Of a DNA stretch of 64,000 nt, positions 42,276 to 53,397 are shown in pieces; the stretch's first letter is position 1; each line of letters begins with the position of its first letter. The position numbers and the translations under genes are program-made. The DNA is from JALQTD01 sp965656785 (GTDB lineage: Bacteria; Bacteroidota; Bacteroidia; Flavobacteriales_D; Sanyastnellaceae): NCBI GenBank assembly GCA_965656785.1, contig CBFHLY010000006.1, forward strand, positions 1 to 64,000, read 5' to 3'. Below the pieces are notes generated by a model. It saw only the letters and a program-made list of their open reading frames with translations, was not told the origin of the DNA and ran no database searches.

Positions 42276-43670
42276 TCAGTGGCTGACCACGAGCCGCTGC
42301 GCGGCCGCTCCCGAGCGCACCACGTACACGCCAGCAGGCCAATCCGCCACGTGGATGATCGGTCCCTGCCCTTCCGCCACCTTCCGACCCGAGGGGCCAT
42401 AGGCTTGCCATGCGTCGGCTGAACCCAAACGCGTCCACCGCACCGCATCCACAGCGGGGTTCGGCGCGAATTGCCCAGCCGCGGCATCCGCATCGGCCAC
42501 GTTCCAAAGTTCGCACACCGTGGCCAGCTGGCTGAACCAAAGCGCCGCTCCGAAGATGGCTTGTCCCGCGCATCCGCCGTGGTCGTAGGCGCCCAGGTTG
42601 ATGGCCGTCACGTCCGGTGCGCCAGCTGCTTGCATGGCCGCTTCAGCAACCAAGGCGTTGTCGTAGTAAACCTGCTCGTCCTCGGTGCAGTAGTACAACC
42701 GCGTGGGGGCTTGCGGCGCCCAATCGTGCACGTCGTTGTCTTGCGCAGCTTCAAGGAACGGATTCCCCGGTTCCAACAGCGTGTTGAGCAGGTTCGGTTG
42801 TGCGAAATCTTCCGTCAGCACCGGCAGGGCCGCGTTGATTTCAGCCCCTGAAGTCATGCCGTCGAACAGGCCCGGAAGTTCGCTGGCGTGCGGTTCTAAA
42901 AAGTATTCGTTCAAGTCGCCGTAAAGGTTGCCATACACGCTTTGCCAACCGAGTGCGACATAGGCCAAATACGCAGGATTCGAATAACTCGCGTCCGCAA
43001 ACGTCCAAGGGAATTGCGTTCCTGAAATGTCATACGGTCCGGATCCGGGTGCGGCCGCCACGACGGTGTATTGAGGGCGTTCGGCCTCGAGTTTGCGATG
43101 AATCGCAGCGGCTGCGTGGCCGCCTTGTGAGTACCCGGAGAGGAAGATTTGGCTTGCATCGTGCTGGCCAACGCTCATGCCCGATTCGTCGAACAGCGCA
43201 TCCAACATGAAGACCCCCGCATCCGCCTCGCTCGCGGCGTGGACGTACGGGTGCAAGTGCAGGTCGTCGGTTCCGAGGCCCACGTAATCCGGCATGAGCA
43301 CCGTGAATCCGAGGCCTGCCATCAAGAAGCCCAACTCGCCCTCGTAGTTCAGGAAGGACGGCGTGTTCTCGCGCTCGAACACCGTTCCGTGCGCATACAA
43401 GTGGACGGGGTTCGCGCAGCCCATCGCGAGGTCCGTAGGCACGAATACCGCGCCGCTTACGGAAATCGTGTCCTCACCGAAGGGCATGGGGTAGGTCAAC
43501 CGGTACGCTTGCACCCCCGATATCGGGTTGAACAGCGCCGACGGCAGCCCGTAAGCAACGGCCAGGTTTTCGACTTCGCTCAAGGAGCGGTTTCCAATTT
43601 CGAGGTATTGGGCGGACGCCGTTCCCACCATGATGGCGGCAAGTGCGAAGGAGGCGAGGTGCTTCATCAT
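42276..43670 (-). CDS. Secreted alpha/beta-hydrolase (esterase/lipase-like) with type IX sorting domain
   Basis: The 464-aa product has a signal peptide (about 1-20), a nucleophile elbow GYSQGG (about residue 173), a likely catalytic Asp in EDEQVYYDN and a His in AYDHGGC. It resembles secretory lipases of the LIP family. The last ~75 residues (FAPNPAVDAVRW to VYVVRSGAAAQRLVVSH) form a type A type IX secretion C-terminal domain. It should be exported and cell-surface bound or released. A terminator separates it from lpdA upstream. Confidence 0.86.
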   Translation of the reverse strand: MMKHLASFALAAIMVGTASAQYLEIGNRSLSEVENLAVAYGLPSALFNPISGVQAYRLTYPMPFGEDTISVSGAVFVPTDLAMGCANPVHLYAHGTVFERENTPSFLNYEGELGFLMAGLGFTVLMPDYVGLGTDDLHLHPYVHAASEADAGVFMLDALFDESGMSVGQHDASQIFLSGYSQGGHAAAAIHRKLEAERPQYTVVAAAPGSGPYDISGTQFPWTFADASYSNPAYLAYVALGWQSVYGNLYGDLNEYFLEPHASELPGLFDGMTSGAEINAALPVLTEDFAQPNLLNTLLEPGNPFLEAAQDNDVHDWAPQAPTRLYYCTEDEQVYYDNALVAEAAMQAAGAPDVTAINLGAYDHGGCAGQAIFGAALWFSQLATVCELWNVADADAAAGQFAPNPAVDAVRWTRLGSADAWQAYGPSGRKVAEGQGPIIHVADWPAGVYVVRSGAAAQRLVVSH

Positions 43671-43693
43671 CAGGAGGTAAAAATGGACAAAAG

Positions 43694-43735
43694 AAAACGC
43701 CCCGCCAAGTCAAATGACTCAACGGGGCGCTTTTT
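43694..43735. terminator. Terminator after lpdA
   Basis: CGCCCCG (43698-43704) pairs with CGGGGCG (43723-43729), and an inner AGTCA/TGACT stem continues the hairpin. T-runs lie on both sides; on the minus strand TTTTCTTTT follows. It separates lpdA from the esterase gene. Confidence 0.85.
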
Positions 43736-43746
43736 CCGTCGTGGAA

Positions 43747-45135
43747 TCAGAGGTGGATGACCTCGTCGTAGGCCGCTGCAGCCGCTTCCATCACCGCTTC
43801 GCTGAGCGTTGGGTGCGGGTGCACGGTCTTGATGAGTTCGTGTCCGGTGGTTTCGAGTTTCCGGACGGCCACGAGTTCCGCGATCATCTCGGTGACGTTC
43901 GCTCCGATCATGTGTCCCCCGAGCAGTTCTCCGTACTTCGCGTCAAAGATGAGCTTCACGAAGCCGTCTTTGTGGCCTGCGGCACTGGCTTTGCCAGAGG
44001 CGCTGAACGGGAACTTGCCGACCTTGATTTCACGGCCAGCAGCCTTCGCGGCTTCTTCCGTCATGCCCACACTCGCCACTTCAGGGAAGCAGTAAGTGCA
44101 GCCGGGGATGTTGCCGTAGTCGATGGGTTCCGGGTGGTGGCCCGCAATTTTCTCCACGCAGGTGATGCCTTCTGCGGAAGCCACGTGGGCCAAAGCCGGG
44201 CCGGGCACGCAATCGCCGATCGCGTAGTAGCCGGGAATGTTCGTCGCGTAATAATCGTCCACGATGACCTTGCCCTTGTCGGTCACGATTCCGACGTCTT
44301 CGAGGCCGATGCCTTCGATGTTCGCGACCACGCCCGCGGCGCTGAGGACGACGTCGCACGCGATTTGGCTTTCCCCTTTTTTCGTCTTCACGGTCACCAG
44401 GTTCTCCGCGCCCGACGTGTCCACGCCGGTCACCTCAGCCGACGTCATGATCTTGATGCCTTGCTTTTTGAGCGAGCGCTCGAGCTGCTTGCTCACTTCG
44501 GCGTCCTCCACGGGGGTAATGCGGTCCAGGTATTCCACGACCGTGACCTCCGTGCCGATGGCGTTGTAGAAGTAAGCAAACTCCACGCCGATGGCTCCAC
44601 TGCCGACGACCACAAGGCGCTTCGGCTGCTCGGCCAAGGTCATGGCTTCGCGGTAGCCGATGATGCGCTTGCCGTCTTGCGGCATGCTCGGCAGGTGGCG
44701 CGAGCGGGCGCCGGTCGCCACGATGATGTGGTCAGCGGAAACGGTTGATTCCGAGCCATCGGCGGCCACCACGTGGACTTGCTTGCCTGGCTTCAAGGTG
44801 CCGTTGCCCATGATGACGTCGATTTTATTCTTCTTCATCAAGAACTGCACGCCTTGCGACATGCCCTCGGCCACGCCGCGGCTGCGCTTCACCATGCCGC
44901 CGAAGTCAACTTCTGGAGCCGCTACGTTGATGCCGTAGTCGGACGCGTGGTTGATGTAGTCGAATACGTTCGCGCTCTTGAGCAGCGCTTTCGTGGGGAT
45001 GCAGCCCCAGTTGAGGCAAATGCCGCCGAGGGCTTCGCGCTCGATGACTGCGGTTTTCAGTCCCAATTGGCTGGCGCGGATGGCGGTGACGTAACCGCCG
45101 GGGCCGCTGCCGAGAACAACAACGTCGTATTTCAT
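43747..45135 (-). CDS. lpdA: Dihydrolipoamide dehydrogenase
   Basis: The 462-aa flavoprotein has an FAD motif (VVVLGSGPGGYVTAIRA), the redox-active disulfide GGICLNWGCIPTKALL, an NAD motif (VVVGSGAIGVEFAYFY) and the C-terminal His-Glu dyad in HPHPTLSE. It is the E3 subunit of 2-oxoacid dehydrogenase complexes, so it may serve the fused E1 encoded at 47796. The start at 45135 lies 18 nt after the perfect -7 box TAACTTTG (45161-45154). Confidence 0.96.
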   Translation of the reverse strand: MKYDVVVLGSGPGGYVTAIRASQLGLKTAVIEREALGGICLNWGCIPTKALLKSANVFDYINHASDYGINVAAPEVDFGGMVKRSRGVAEGMSQGVQFLMKKNKIDVIMGNGTLKPGKQVHVVAADGSESTVSADHIIVATGARSRHLPSMPQDGKRIIGYREAMTLAEQPKRLVVVGSGAIGVEFAYFYNAIGTEVTVVEYLDRITPVEDAEVSKQLERSLKKQGIKIMTSAEVTGVDTSGAENLVTVKTKKGESQIACDVVLSAAGVVANIEGIGLEDVGIVTDKGKVIVDDYYATNIPGYYAIGDCVPGPALAHVASAEGITCVEKIAGHHPEPIDYGNIPGCTYCFPEVASVGMTEEAAKAAGREIKVGKFPFSASGKASAAGHKDGFVKLIFDAKYGELLGGHMIGANVTEMIAELVAVRKLETTGHELIKTVHPHPTLSEAVMEAAAAAYDEVIHL

Positions 45136-45153
45136 CGGTGAGGAATTTCGCCG

Positions 45154-45161
45154 CAAAGTTA
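45154..45161 (-). promoter_or_regulatory. -7 box of lpdA
   Basis: On the minus strand TAACTTTG matches TAnnTTTG perfectly and lies 18 nt before the start codon, the same spacing as for tgt. Confidence 0.6.
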
Positions 45162-45202
45162 CAGCAAGCGAGGGGAGCGGCGTGGGTCACTTTGGGAGTC
45201 CG

Positions 45203-45210
45203 TACATTTG
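45203..45210 (+). promoter_or_regulatory. -7 box of the adk-obgE-psuG unit
   Basis: TACATTTG matches TAnnTTTG perfectly, 47 nt before the adk start codon. Confidence 0.55.
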
Positions 45211-45257
45211 CCGACCTTTGTGGGTGAATCGCGCCGAGGGCGCACAATATTGGAAGG

Positions 45258-45830
45258 ATGTTGAATTTGGTATTGTTTGGGCCTCCGGGGGCAGGTAAAG
45301 GCACGCAGAGCGCGTTTTTGGTGGAGGCGTATGCGCTGGTGCATCTGAGCACGGGGGACATTTTCCGGGCGAACATCAAGGGCCAAACCGATTTGGGCCA
45401 ACTCGCTCAATCCTACATGAATCAAGGAAAACTCGTCCCAGACGACGTGACCATCAACATGCTCGAAGCGGAAGTGAACAAGCATCCGGACGCCAAGGGC
45501 TTCATTTTCGATGGCTTCCCGCGCACCACCGCCCAAGCGGCTGCGTTGGATGCGTTCCTCGATGGCCGCGGCTCCCCGATTTCGGGCATGCTGTCCCTCG
45601 AAGTTCCCGAAGACGAATTGAAGGCGCGTTTGACGAAGCGGGCGGAAACCAGCGGCCGTCCCGACGACGCTGACCCAGCAGTCGTCCAAAAGCGCATCGA
45701 CGTTTACCACGCCGAGACCGCGCCGGTTGCCGCCCATTACGCCGCTCAAGGCAAGCTCCACGCCATCAATGGGGTGGGTTCCCTCGAAGACATCACCGAG
45801 CGGTTGCGTTCGGCGATCGATTCCATTTAA
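45258..45830 (+). CDS. adk: Adenylate kinase
   Basis: The 190-aa product has the P-loop GPPGAGKGTQ (residues 8-17), the NMP-binding region STGDIFRANIKG and FDGFPRTTAQA. It is the short form with a small lid lacking the zinc cysteines, as usual in Bacteroidota. It balances ATP, ADP and AMP. It lies 8 nt before obgE in the same direction. Confidence 0.96.
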   Translation: MLNLVLFGPPGAGKGTQSAFLVEAYALVHLSTGDIFRANIKGQTDLGQLAQSYMNQGKLVPDDVTINMLEAEVNKHPDAKGFIFDGFPRTTAQAAALDAFLDGRGSPISGMLSLEVPEDELKARLTKRAETSGRPDDADPAVVQKRIDVYHAETAPVAAHYAAQGKLHAINGVGSLEDITERLRSAIDSI

Positions 45831-45838
45831 TCCTACCC

Positions 45839-46839
45839 ATGGCCAGCGAGAACTTCGTAGACTACGTCAAAATTTGTTGTCGTTCCGGCCATGGAGGTGC
45901 GGGTTCCGCTCACTTTATGCGGAATCGCGTGACCGCGAAAGGTGGACCGGACGGGGGCGATGGCGGCCGCGGAGGTCACGTCATTGCACGCGGCAGCCGC
46001 AACCACTGGACGCTCCTGCATTTGAAATACCAGCGCCACGTCATCGCCAAGCCAGGCGAATGCGGCACCGGAAACCACAAGCACGGCGCCGAAGGTGCGG
46101 ACGTCTACATTGACGTTCCGCTCGGAACGGTCGTGAAGGATGCCGAGACCGGAGAAGTCCAGGTGGAAATCACCGAGGACGGACAGGAAGTCATCTTGAC
46201 GAAAGGCGGGCGAGGCGGTTTGGGCAACGATCACTTCAAGAGTTCCACGCACCAAACCCCGCGCTACGCACAACCCGGCGAAGAGGGGCTCGAAGAATGG
46301 AAAATCCTCGAACTGAAGCTGCTCGCAGATGTGGGCCTCGTCGGTTTTCCCAACGCGGGCAAATCCACCCTGCTCAGCGTGATTTCCGCAGCGAAGCCCG
46401 AAATCGCCGACTACCCGTTCACCACCTTGCGTCCCAACCTCGGCATGGTGTCGTACCGGGATAACCGGTCCTTCGTGGTCGCGGACATCCCCGGCATCAT
46501 CGAAGGAGCTGCGGAAGGCAAGGGACTGGGCCTGCGGTTCCTCCGCCACATCGAACGCAACCCCGTGCTGCTGTTCCTCGTGCCGGCCGACAGCATGGAC
46601 ATCCGCGCGGATTACGAGACGCTACTGCACGAGTTGGAAAAGTACAATCCCGAGTTGCTGGAGAAGCAGCGCCTGCTAGCCGTCTCCAAGAGCGATTTGC
46701 TCGACGACGAGTTGCGCGCGGCGGTGGCTCAGGAATTGGAGGGCCTGAATCCCATTTTCTTTTCGAGCGTGGCGCAGCAAGGACTGGATCGATTGAAAGA
46801 CCAAATTTGGTCGGCCATCCACGCCGACCCCCTCCGCCC

Positions 46840-46843
<4 letters not shown>
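45839..46843 (+). CDS. obgE: GTPase ObgE/CgtA
   Basis: The 334-aa product has the glycine-rich Obg fold (about 1-158, GGPDGGDGGRGGHVI) and the G domain (GFPNAGKSTLLSVIS, VVADIPGIIEGAAEGKGLG). The variable C-terminal OCT domain is absent, as in many Bacteroidota. It acts in 50S subunit assembly and stress control. Its stop overlaps the psuG start by 4 nt. Confidence 0.96.
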
Positions 46844-47751
<908 letters not shown>

Positions 47752-47783
47752 CCGGCGCCCCTTTTCGAGGGGGGAAATCGCCT

Positions 47784-47791
47784 TAAATTCG
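47784..47791 (+). promoter_or_regulatory. -7 box of the fused E1 gene
   Basis: TAAATTCG lies 4 nt before the ATG at 47796. Confidence 0.5.
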
Positions 47792-47795
47792 CGTT

Positions 47796-50183
47796 ATGAA
47801 AGAAGCCGCTTCCCCCCGCCCGGAACTTCGGGAACAGGACTTCCGCGAGCTGTTGCTGGCGGATTACCGTTTGGCCTGCATCAGCCGAGAAACCTCGCTG
47901 CTGGGCCGGAAAGAGGTGCTCACCGGCAAGGCCAAATTTGGCATCTTCGGCGACGGAAAGGAACTGGCGCAAATTGCCCTTGCGAAGGTCATGGAACCCG
48001 GCGATTGGCGCTCCGGCTACTACCGCGACCAAACCCTAATGATGGCGCTCGACCTCATCAGCCTCAAGCAATACTTCGCCGCCCTGTATGCGGACACGGA
48101 CCTCGCGAACGAGCCGTCGAGCCGCGGTCGCCAGATGGGCGGACACTTCGCCACGCGCTTCCTCGACGACGATGGACGCTGGCTCGATCAAACGCAACAG
48201 GTCAACGTCTCCGCGGACATCAGCCCGACCGCCGGCCAAATGCCCCGGCTGCTCGGCCTCGCTCAGGCGTCGAAGTTGTACAAGCGCCTCCCCGAGGCGG
48301 CCGCTGCGAAAGCGGGTTTCACGCGGGGTGGACGGGAAATCGCGGTGGGCACCATCGGCGACGCTTCGACATCGGAGGGGCCGTTCTGGGAAACGATGAA
48401 CGCCGCGTGCGTGCTTGGGGTGCCGTTGCTCATGAACGTTTGGGATGACGGGTACGGCATCAGCGTTCCGAAGTCGTACCAAACGACGAAATCGTCCATT
48501 TCCGAAGCGCTCAGTGGGATGGAGATCAGCGACGGCACGAACGGCATGTACATCTACCGCGTAAAAGGGTGGGACTACCCCGCGTTGGTGGCGACGTACG
48601 AGGAGGCGGCCGCGCGGTGCCGCGAGGAGCAGGTGCCCGTGCTCGTGCACGTCGAGGAGATGACGCAGCCGCAGGGCCACAGCACCTCGGGTTCCCACGA
48701 GCGGTACAAGTCGGCCGAGCGGATGGCGTGGGCGAAGGAGTACGATTGCATTCGGCAGTTTGGGCGGTTCATTGCGCTGGAGGGGGCGGCGACGGAGGCG
48801 GAGTTGGAGGACATTGCGAAGGGCGCGAAGCAGGCCGTTCGGGCGGAGCAGAAGGCGGCGTGGGCGGCGTTCCAGGCGCCGATTTTGGCGGAGCGCGACG
48901 AGGTGGTGGGCCAAATCCAGGCCCTGCTCGGCCCCGACGCGGCGACCGATTTGGCTGCCGACTCGGCGCCGATCCGCGCCCAGCTGCACGCCGTTGTCCG
49001 GCAGGCGCTGGCGCAGACGGCGGGGACGCACTCGCCGGCGCGGGCGGCTTTGGCGGCGTGGGTGAAGCGCGAAACGGAGGCGAACCGGGAGCGGTACAGC
49101 TCCGAACTGCACAGTTCGGGGTACGACAGCGCGCTCGAGGTGAATCCGGTGGCCGCGCGTTACGACGACGACGCGCCCCTCGTGGACGGGCGGCAGGTCC
49201 TGCAGCGCAACTTCGAGGTGATCTTTGAACGGCGGCCCGAGGTCCTGACTTTCGGGGAGGACACGGGCGGCATCGGCGGGGTCAACCAGGTGATGGAGGG
49301 CATGCAGGCCCGCTTCGGCGAAGACCGCGTCACCGATACCGGAATCCGGGAGTGTACGATTGCTGGGCAGGGCATCGGTTTGGCCATGCGCGGCTTCCGG
49401 CCCATCGCGGAAATCCAGTACCTCGACTACATCTACTACGCGCTCCAAATCCTGCGGGACGACGCGGCCACCGTCCGCTACCGCAGCGCCGGCGGCCAAA
49501 AAGCGCCCGTCATCGTCCGCACGCGCGGCCACCGCCTCGAAGGCATCTGGCACAGCGGCTCTCCGATGGGGGCGCTGCTCGGTTCGCTCCGGGGCATGCA
49601 CATTTGCGTCCCCCGCAACATGACCCAAGCGGCCGGGATGTACAACACGCTCCTCGAAGCCGAAGAACCCGCTTTGGTCATCGAATGCCTGAACGGCTAC
49701 CGCAGCAAAGAGCGGATGCCCGCGAACCCCGGCGATTACCGCGTCGCCCTCGGCACCCCCGAGGTCGTTCGCACCGGAAAGGACCTCACGCTGGTCAGCT
49801 ACGGCTCGACCTTCAACCTCGCGGCCCGCGCGGCAGAGCGGCTCGCCGAGCACGGAGCCGAAGTCGAACTCGTCGACCTCCAAACGCTCCTCCCGTTCGA
49901 CCTCAACGCGACCTGCCTCAGCAGCCTCGCGAAGACGAACCGCCTGCTCATCGTCGACGAAGACGTCCCCGGCGGGGCTTCCGCCTTCATCCTCGACGGC
50001 ATCATGAAGCAAGGAGCGTGGAAGCATTTGGACAGCGAGCCCACCGTGCTCAGCGCCCAGCCCCACCTGCCGCCCTACGGATCGGACGGCGACTACTTCA
50101 GCAAGCCCAGCGTCGAAGACATTTACGAAACGGCTTGGCGCATGCTGCACGAAGCGGAACCCCAGCGCTTTCCCGCCCTGTGA
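47796..50183 (+). CDS. Fused alpha/beta E1 component of a 2-oxoacid (branched-chain type) dehydrogenase
   Basis: The 795-aa protein joins an E1 alpha half (about 1-400; thiamine-diphosphate motif GDASTSEGPFWETMNAA with NVWDDGYGIS, and the phosphorylation-loop-like GSHERYKS) to an E1 beta half (about 455-795; VLTFGEDTGGIGGVNQVMEG, EIQYLDYIYYALQ, LVIECLNGYR). Fused forms are typical of Bacteroidota and are annotated as 2-oxoisovalerate dehydrogenase. It decarboxylates 2-oxoacids and passes the acyl group to an E2, which is not in the window. lpdA nearby can supply E3. Confidence 0.92.
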   Translation: MKEAASPRPELREQDFRELLLADYRLACISRETSLLGRKEVLTGKAKFGIFGDGKELAQIALAKVMEPGDWRSGYYRDQTLMMALDLISLKQYFAALYADTDLANEPSSRGRQMGGHFATRFLDDDGRWLDQTQQVNVSADISPTAGQMPRLLGLAQASKLYKRLPEAAAAKAGFTRGGREIAVGTIGDASTSEGPFWETMNAACVLGVPLLMNVWDDGYGISVPKSYQTTKSSISEALSGMEISDGTNGMYIYRVKGWDYPALVATYEEAAARCREEQVPVLVHVEEMTQPQGHSTSGSHERYKSAERMAWAKEYDCIRQFGRFIALEGAATEAELEDIAKGAKQAVRAEQKAAWAAFQAPILAERDEVVGQIQALLGPDAATDLAADSAPIRAQLHAVVRQALAQTAGTHSPARAALAAWVKRETEANRERYSSELHSSGYDSALEVNPVAARYDDDAPLVDGRQVLQRNFEVIFERRPEVLTFGEDTGGIGGVNQVMEGMQARFGEDRVTDTGIRECTIAGQGIGLAMRGFRPIAEIQYLDYIYYALQILRDDAATVRYRSAGGQKAPVIVRTRGHRLEGIWHSGSPMGALLGSLRGMHICVPRNMTQAAGMYNTLLEAEEPALVIECLNGYRSKERMPANPGDYRVALGTPEVVRTGKDLTLVSYGSTFNLAARAAERLAEHGAEVELVDLQTLLPFDLNATCLSSLAKTNRLLIVDEDVPGGASAFILDGIMKQGAWKHLDSEPTVLSAQPHLPPYGSDGDYFSKPSVEDIYETAWRMLHEAEPQRFPAL

Positions 50184-50407
50184 TGCAAGAGGAACACTTC
50201 GAATTGCGCACCGAGTTCATCGACTTGTTGCAGCTGCTCAAGGCCACGGGGAATGCCGCCACCGGGGGCGAAGCGAAACAGGCCGTGGAGGAGGGGCTCG
50301 TGACCGTGAACGGCGAGCCCGAAGACCGCAAGCGCCGGAAGTTGCGCGCCGGTGACGTGGTGGAGTTGGCGGGCCAAATCCGCATCACGCTGCACGCGGC
50401 CGTGTGA
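50183..50407 (+). CDS. S4-domain RNA-binding protein (YbcJ-like)
   Basis: The 74-aa product is a stand-alone S4 domain: FIDLLQLLKATGNAATGGEAKQAVEEG, VTVNGEPEDRKRRKLRAGDVV. It resembles E. coli YbcJ, thought to bind structured RNA. Its ATG overlaps the E1 stop as TGATG, so translation is coupled to a metabolic gene with no clear functional link. Confidence 0.87.
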   Translation: MQEEHFELRTEFIDLLQLLKATGNAATGGEAKQAVEEGLVTVNGEPEDRKRRKLRAGDVVELAGQIRITLHAAV

Positions 50408-50481
50408 AAAATACAAGCCCGAATCGGCCTGCGTTTGCTCATTTTTGGTGTTATTTGGGAGTTGGAATCAACCCCATTTGC

Positions 50482-53331
50482 ATGAGAACTCTACTGTTGG
50501 CCCTCGGCCTGGTGCTCGCTTGGAGCGCCTCGGCCCAAGTGACGTTGCGTGGACGCGTGTTGGATGCGGACCTCGGAGACCCGGTGTTTTCGGCGAATGT
50601 GGTGGTGAAAGGCACGACGACCGGGGTGACCACGGATTTCGATGGAATGTTCATCATCGAAGTGCCCGCGTTGCCGACCACGTTGCAGGTCAGTTTCATC
50701 GGCTACACGACGCAGGAGTTGGTGGTGAATGAGCCGTCGAACCGGCTGGAAATTAAGTTGCCCGCGGACCAAATCCTCATCGACGCCGCCGAAGTGGTGG
50801 GCTCGCGCATTTCCGAAAAACAAAAGCAGGCGCCGTTGACGGTCGAGACGATGGATGTTTTGGCCATCCGCGAAGCGCCCTCGGGCAACTTCTATGAGGG
50901 CCTCGGCAACCTGAAAGGCGTGGATGTGACGAGTGCGAGCTTGGGCTTCAAGATCATCAACACGCGCGGATTCAATTCGACGTCGCCCGTCCGATCGCTG
51001 CAGCTCATCGACGGGGTGGACAACCAGAGCCCGGGGTTGAATTTCTCGCTGGGCAATTTCCTCGGGGCGTCGGATTTGGACGTGATGAGCGTGGACATCG
51101 TGGCTGGCGCGTCGTCGGCTTTTTACGGTCCGGGCGCGTTCAACGGTGTGGTGAGCATGCGGACCAAATCCCCGTTCCGCTTTCCCGGCGTTTCCTTCTC
51201 CCTCAAGGCCGGCGAGCGCGAACTCAACGAATTCGCCCTGCGCTACGCGGACTACACCACGAACGAGGACGGCGATCCGGTGCTTGGATTCAAATTGAAT
51301 GCGTTTCGGTTCACCGCGCAGGACTGGGAAGCCACGAATTACAATCCCGTGGACGCCTCGGGAGTCGACCCCTCGAATGCGGGCCGTTTCGATGCCGTGA
51401 ACATCTACGGTGACGAGTACCGCCCGGTGTTCGACTACTCCGGGGACAACTCGCAGAACGCCCGGGGGCTGGGCAGCGTGTTCCGGACGGGGTATCGCGA
51501 AGCGGATTTGGTGGATTACGGGACCGAGAACACGAAGTTGGGGGCGACGGTGACGCTGCGGCTGCAGCCGGACCGGACGTACGAATCGCCGGAACTGGAG
51601 TACGGGTTCAGTTCGGGGTTTGGCACGACGGTTTATCAAGGCGACAACCGCTTCAGCCTGCGCGACATCGAGTTTTATCAGCACAAGCTGGAGGTGCGCC
51701 AAACCGACCAATGGTTCGTCCGCGCCTACCGCACGAGCGAAGACGCGGGAAACAGCTACGACCCCTACGCCACGGCGCTCCGGTTGCAGGAGGAAACCCG
51801 GAGCGATTACCAATGGTCGAAGGTCTACTACCGGTACTGGGTGGACAGCATCGTGCCGGGCATCAACCAAACCTGGCCGGCGTTGGAGCAGGTCGGGGTG
51901 GACCCGGACTTCGGTTTCCCCATCTTCGGCTATCCCGATGGGGCCATCGATGATTGGTATGCGACCAATGCGGACAGCTTGGCGTTGTGGCACGGTCAGG
52001 TGCAAGATTGGACCAACAGCGGTTACGCCGGGCTCAACGACGTCGCCTCAAATCCCCTCGGGCACTTGCAGCCCGGAACGCCGGAATTCGAGGAGGCGTT
52101 CAATCGCTTGATTCGAGGCAAGAACAACGAAGAGGAACAGGGGACGCGGTTCTTTGACCAGTCGAGTTTGGTCCACGTCCACGGGGAGTACACCTTCAAG
52201 CCTGAATTCGCGGAAGAATGGCGCGTGGGAGCCAATTTCCGGCGCTACTCGCCCAACAGCGATGGCACCATCTTCTCGGACACCGCAGGTCGGGTCATCA
52301 CGAACCAGGAAGTCGGGCTGTACACGGGATTGAAGCGCCGCTTTTTGGAAGACAAACTCATTGCCACCGCGACCATCCGTGCGGACAAGAACCAAAACTT
52401 CAACTGGGTCGTCTCACCGGCGGCATCCCTGGTCTACTCCCCAACGGAATCGGATTACCTGCGGGTGTCCTTCAGTTCCGCCCTGCGCAACCCGACCCTC
52501 GCGGACCAGTACCTCTTCCTCGATGTGGGGCCCGCAACGCTGGTGGGAAACTTGAACGGGGCGACGGATTTGGTGACCCTTTCGAGCTTCGTGGACTACC
52601 GCAACAGCATCAGTTCGGCCAACGGGCTTCCGTTTGGCAATTTGGACACGCTCGATTACTTTGACATCGCACCGTTGCGACCGGAGCAGGTGCGCACGTT
52701 CGAAGTGGGGTACCGAACGACCTTGGGCGAGCGGCTGTACGTCGACGCCGGGTATTATTTCAGCCGGTACAACCACTTCATCGGGTACAACATCGGATTG
52801 GATGTGCTGTTCGAAAATCCGGATTTTGACCAGTCCATTACCGGGGTGGATGTCTACCGCTATGCCGCGAATTCCCTGAACGAGGTCCTGACGCAAGGCT
52901 TCAGCATCGGGGTGAACACCTACATTGGTGATCACTACATGCTCGCGGGGAACTACAGCTGGAATCAGCTCCTGAAAAGCGCAGAAGACGACCCCATCAT
53001 CCCCGCATTCAACACCCCGGAGCACAAGTACAACCTTTCCTTCAGTGGCCGGGATTTGAGTTTCCGAGATTGGGGCGTTTGGGGATTCGGAGTCAACTAC
53101 AAATGGGTGCAAGGGTTCTTGTTTGAAGGCTCGCCGCAGTTCACGGGCTTCGTTCCTACCTACGATTTGTTGGATGCCCAAGTGAACCTTCGGGTGGACA
53201 AATGGAACACCACCTTCAAAGTCGGTGGGTCGAACTTGCTTGAAAACATTCACATCGAAACCTACGGAGGTCCGTTCGTGGGGCGCATGGCCTACGCGAG
53301 CCTGATTTTCGACTTGAATCACCGGGAATGA
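50482..53331 (+). CDS. TonB-dependent outer-membrane receptor
   Basis: The 949-aa product has a signal peptide (about 1-18) and a carboxypeptidase-D-like regulatory domain (about 20-105, VTLRGRVLDADLGDPVFSAN). A plug domain (about 115-250, GFNSTSPVRSLQLIDGVDNQ) and a 22-strand-type barrel ending in an aromatic-rich strand follow. No SusD partner is adjacent, so this is not a standard polysaccharide pair. The next gene, with a 116-bp gap, is a 1300-aa exoprotein. The substrate is unknown. The start at 50482 is chosen for the signal peptide. Confidence 0.92.
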   Translation: MRTLLLALGLVLAWSASAQVTLRGRVLDADLGDPVFSANVVVKGTTTGVTTDFDGMFIIEVPALPTTLQVSFIGYTTQELVVNEPSNRLEIKLPADQILIDAAEVVGSRISEKQKQAPLTVETMDVLAIREAPSGNFYEGLGNLKGVDVTSASLGFKIINTRGFNSTSPVRSLQLIDGVDNQSPGLNFSLGNFLGASDLDVMSVDIVAGASSAFYGPGAFNGVVSMRTKSPFRFPGVSFSLKAGERELNEFALRYADYTTNEDGDPVLGFKLNAFRFTAQDWEATNYNPVDASGVDPSNAGRFDAVNIYGDEYRPVFDYSGDNSQNARGLGSVFRTGYREADLVDYGTENTKLGATVTLRLQPDRTYESPELEYGFSSGFGTTVYQGDNRFSLRDIEFYQHKLEVRQTDQWFVRAYRTSEDAGNSYDPYATALRLQEETRSDYQWSKVYYRYWVDSIVPGINQTWPALEQVGVDPDFGFPIFGYPDGAIDDWYATNADSLALWHGQVQDWTNSGYAGLNDVASNPLGHLQPGTPEFEEAFNRLIRGKNNEEEQGTRFFDQSSLVHVHGEYTFKPEFAEEWRVGANFRRYSPNSDGTIFSDTAGRVITNQEVGLYTGLKRRFLEDKLIATATIRADKNQNFNWVVSPAASLVYSPTESDYLRVSFSSALRNPTLADQYLFLDVGPATLVGNLNGATDLVTLSSFVDYRNSISSANGLPFGNLDTLDYFDIAPLRPEQVRTFEVGYRTTLGERLYVDAGYYFSRYNHFIGYNIGLDVLFENPDFDQSITGVDVYRYAANSLNEVLTQGFSIGVNTYIGDHYMLAGNYSWNQLLKSAEDDPIIPAFNTPEHKYNLSFSGRDLSFRDWGVWGFGVNYKWVQGFLFEGSPQFTGFVPTYDLLDAQVNLRVDKWNTTFKVGGSNLLENIHIETYGGPFVGRMAYASLIFDLNHRE

Positions 53332-53397
53332 CCTCCTGCTCAAATGCGTTCGTCGGGAAAAAAGTGTGATTAGTACACTCAATTCGAGTTTTTTTCG

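Noticed and set aside
48036..50150. A 704-codon minus-strand frame opposite the fused E1 gene
   Set aside because: It is an antisense shadow; the plus strand has the thiamine-binding and beta-subunit motifs.
53370..53397. Terminator between the TonB receptor and the 1300-aa gene (AGTGT..ACACT and ACTC..GAGT followed by T-run)
   Set aside because: Stems are only 4-5 bp; too weak to report as a feature, although the T-run makes it possible.
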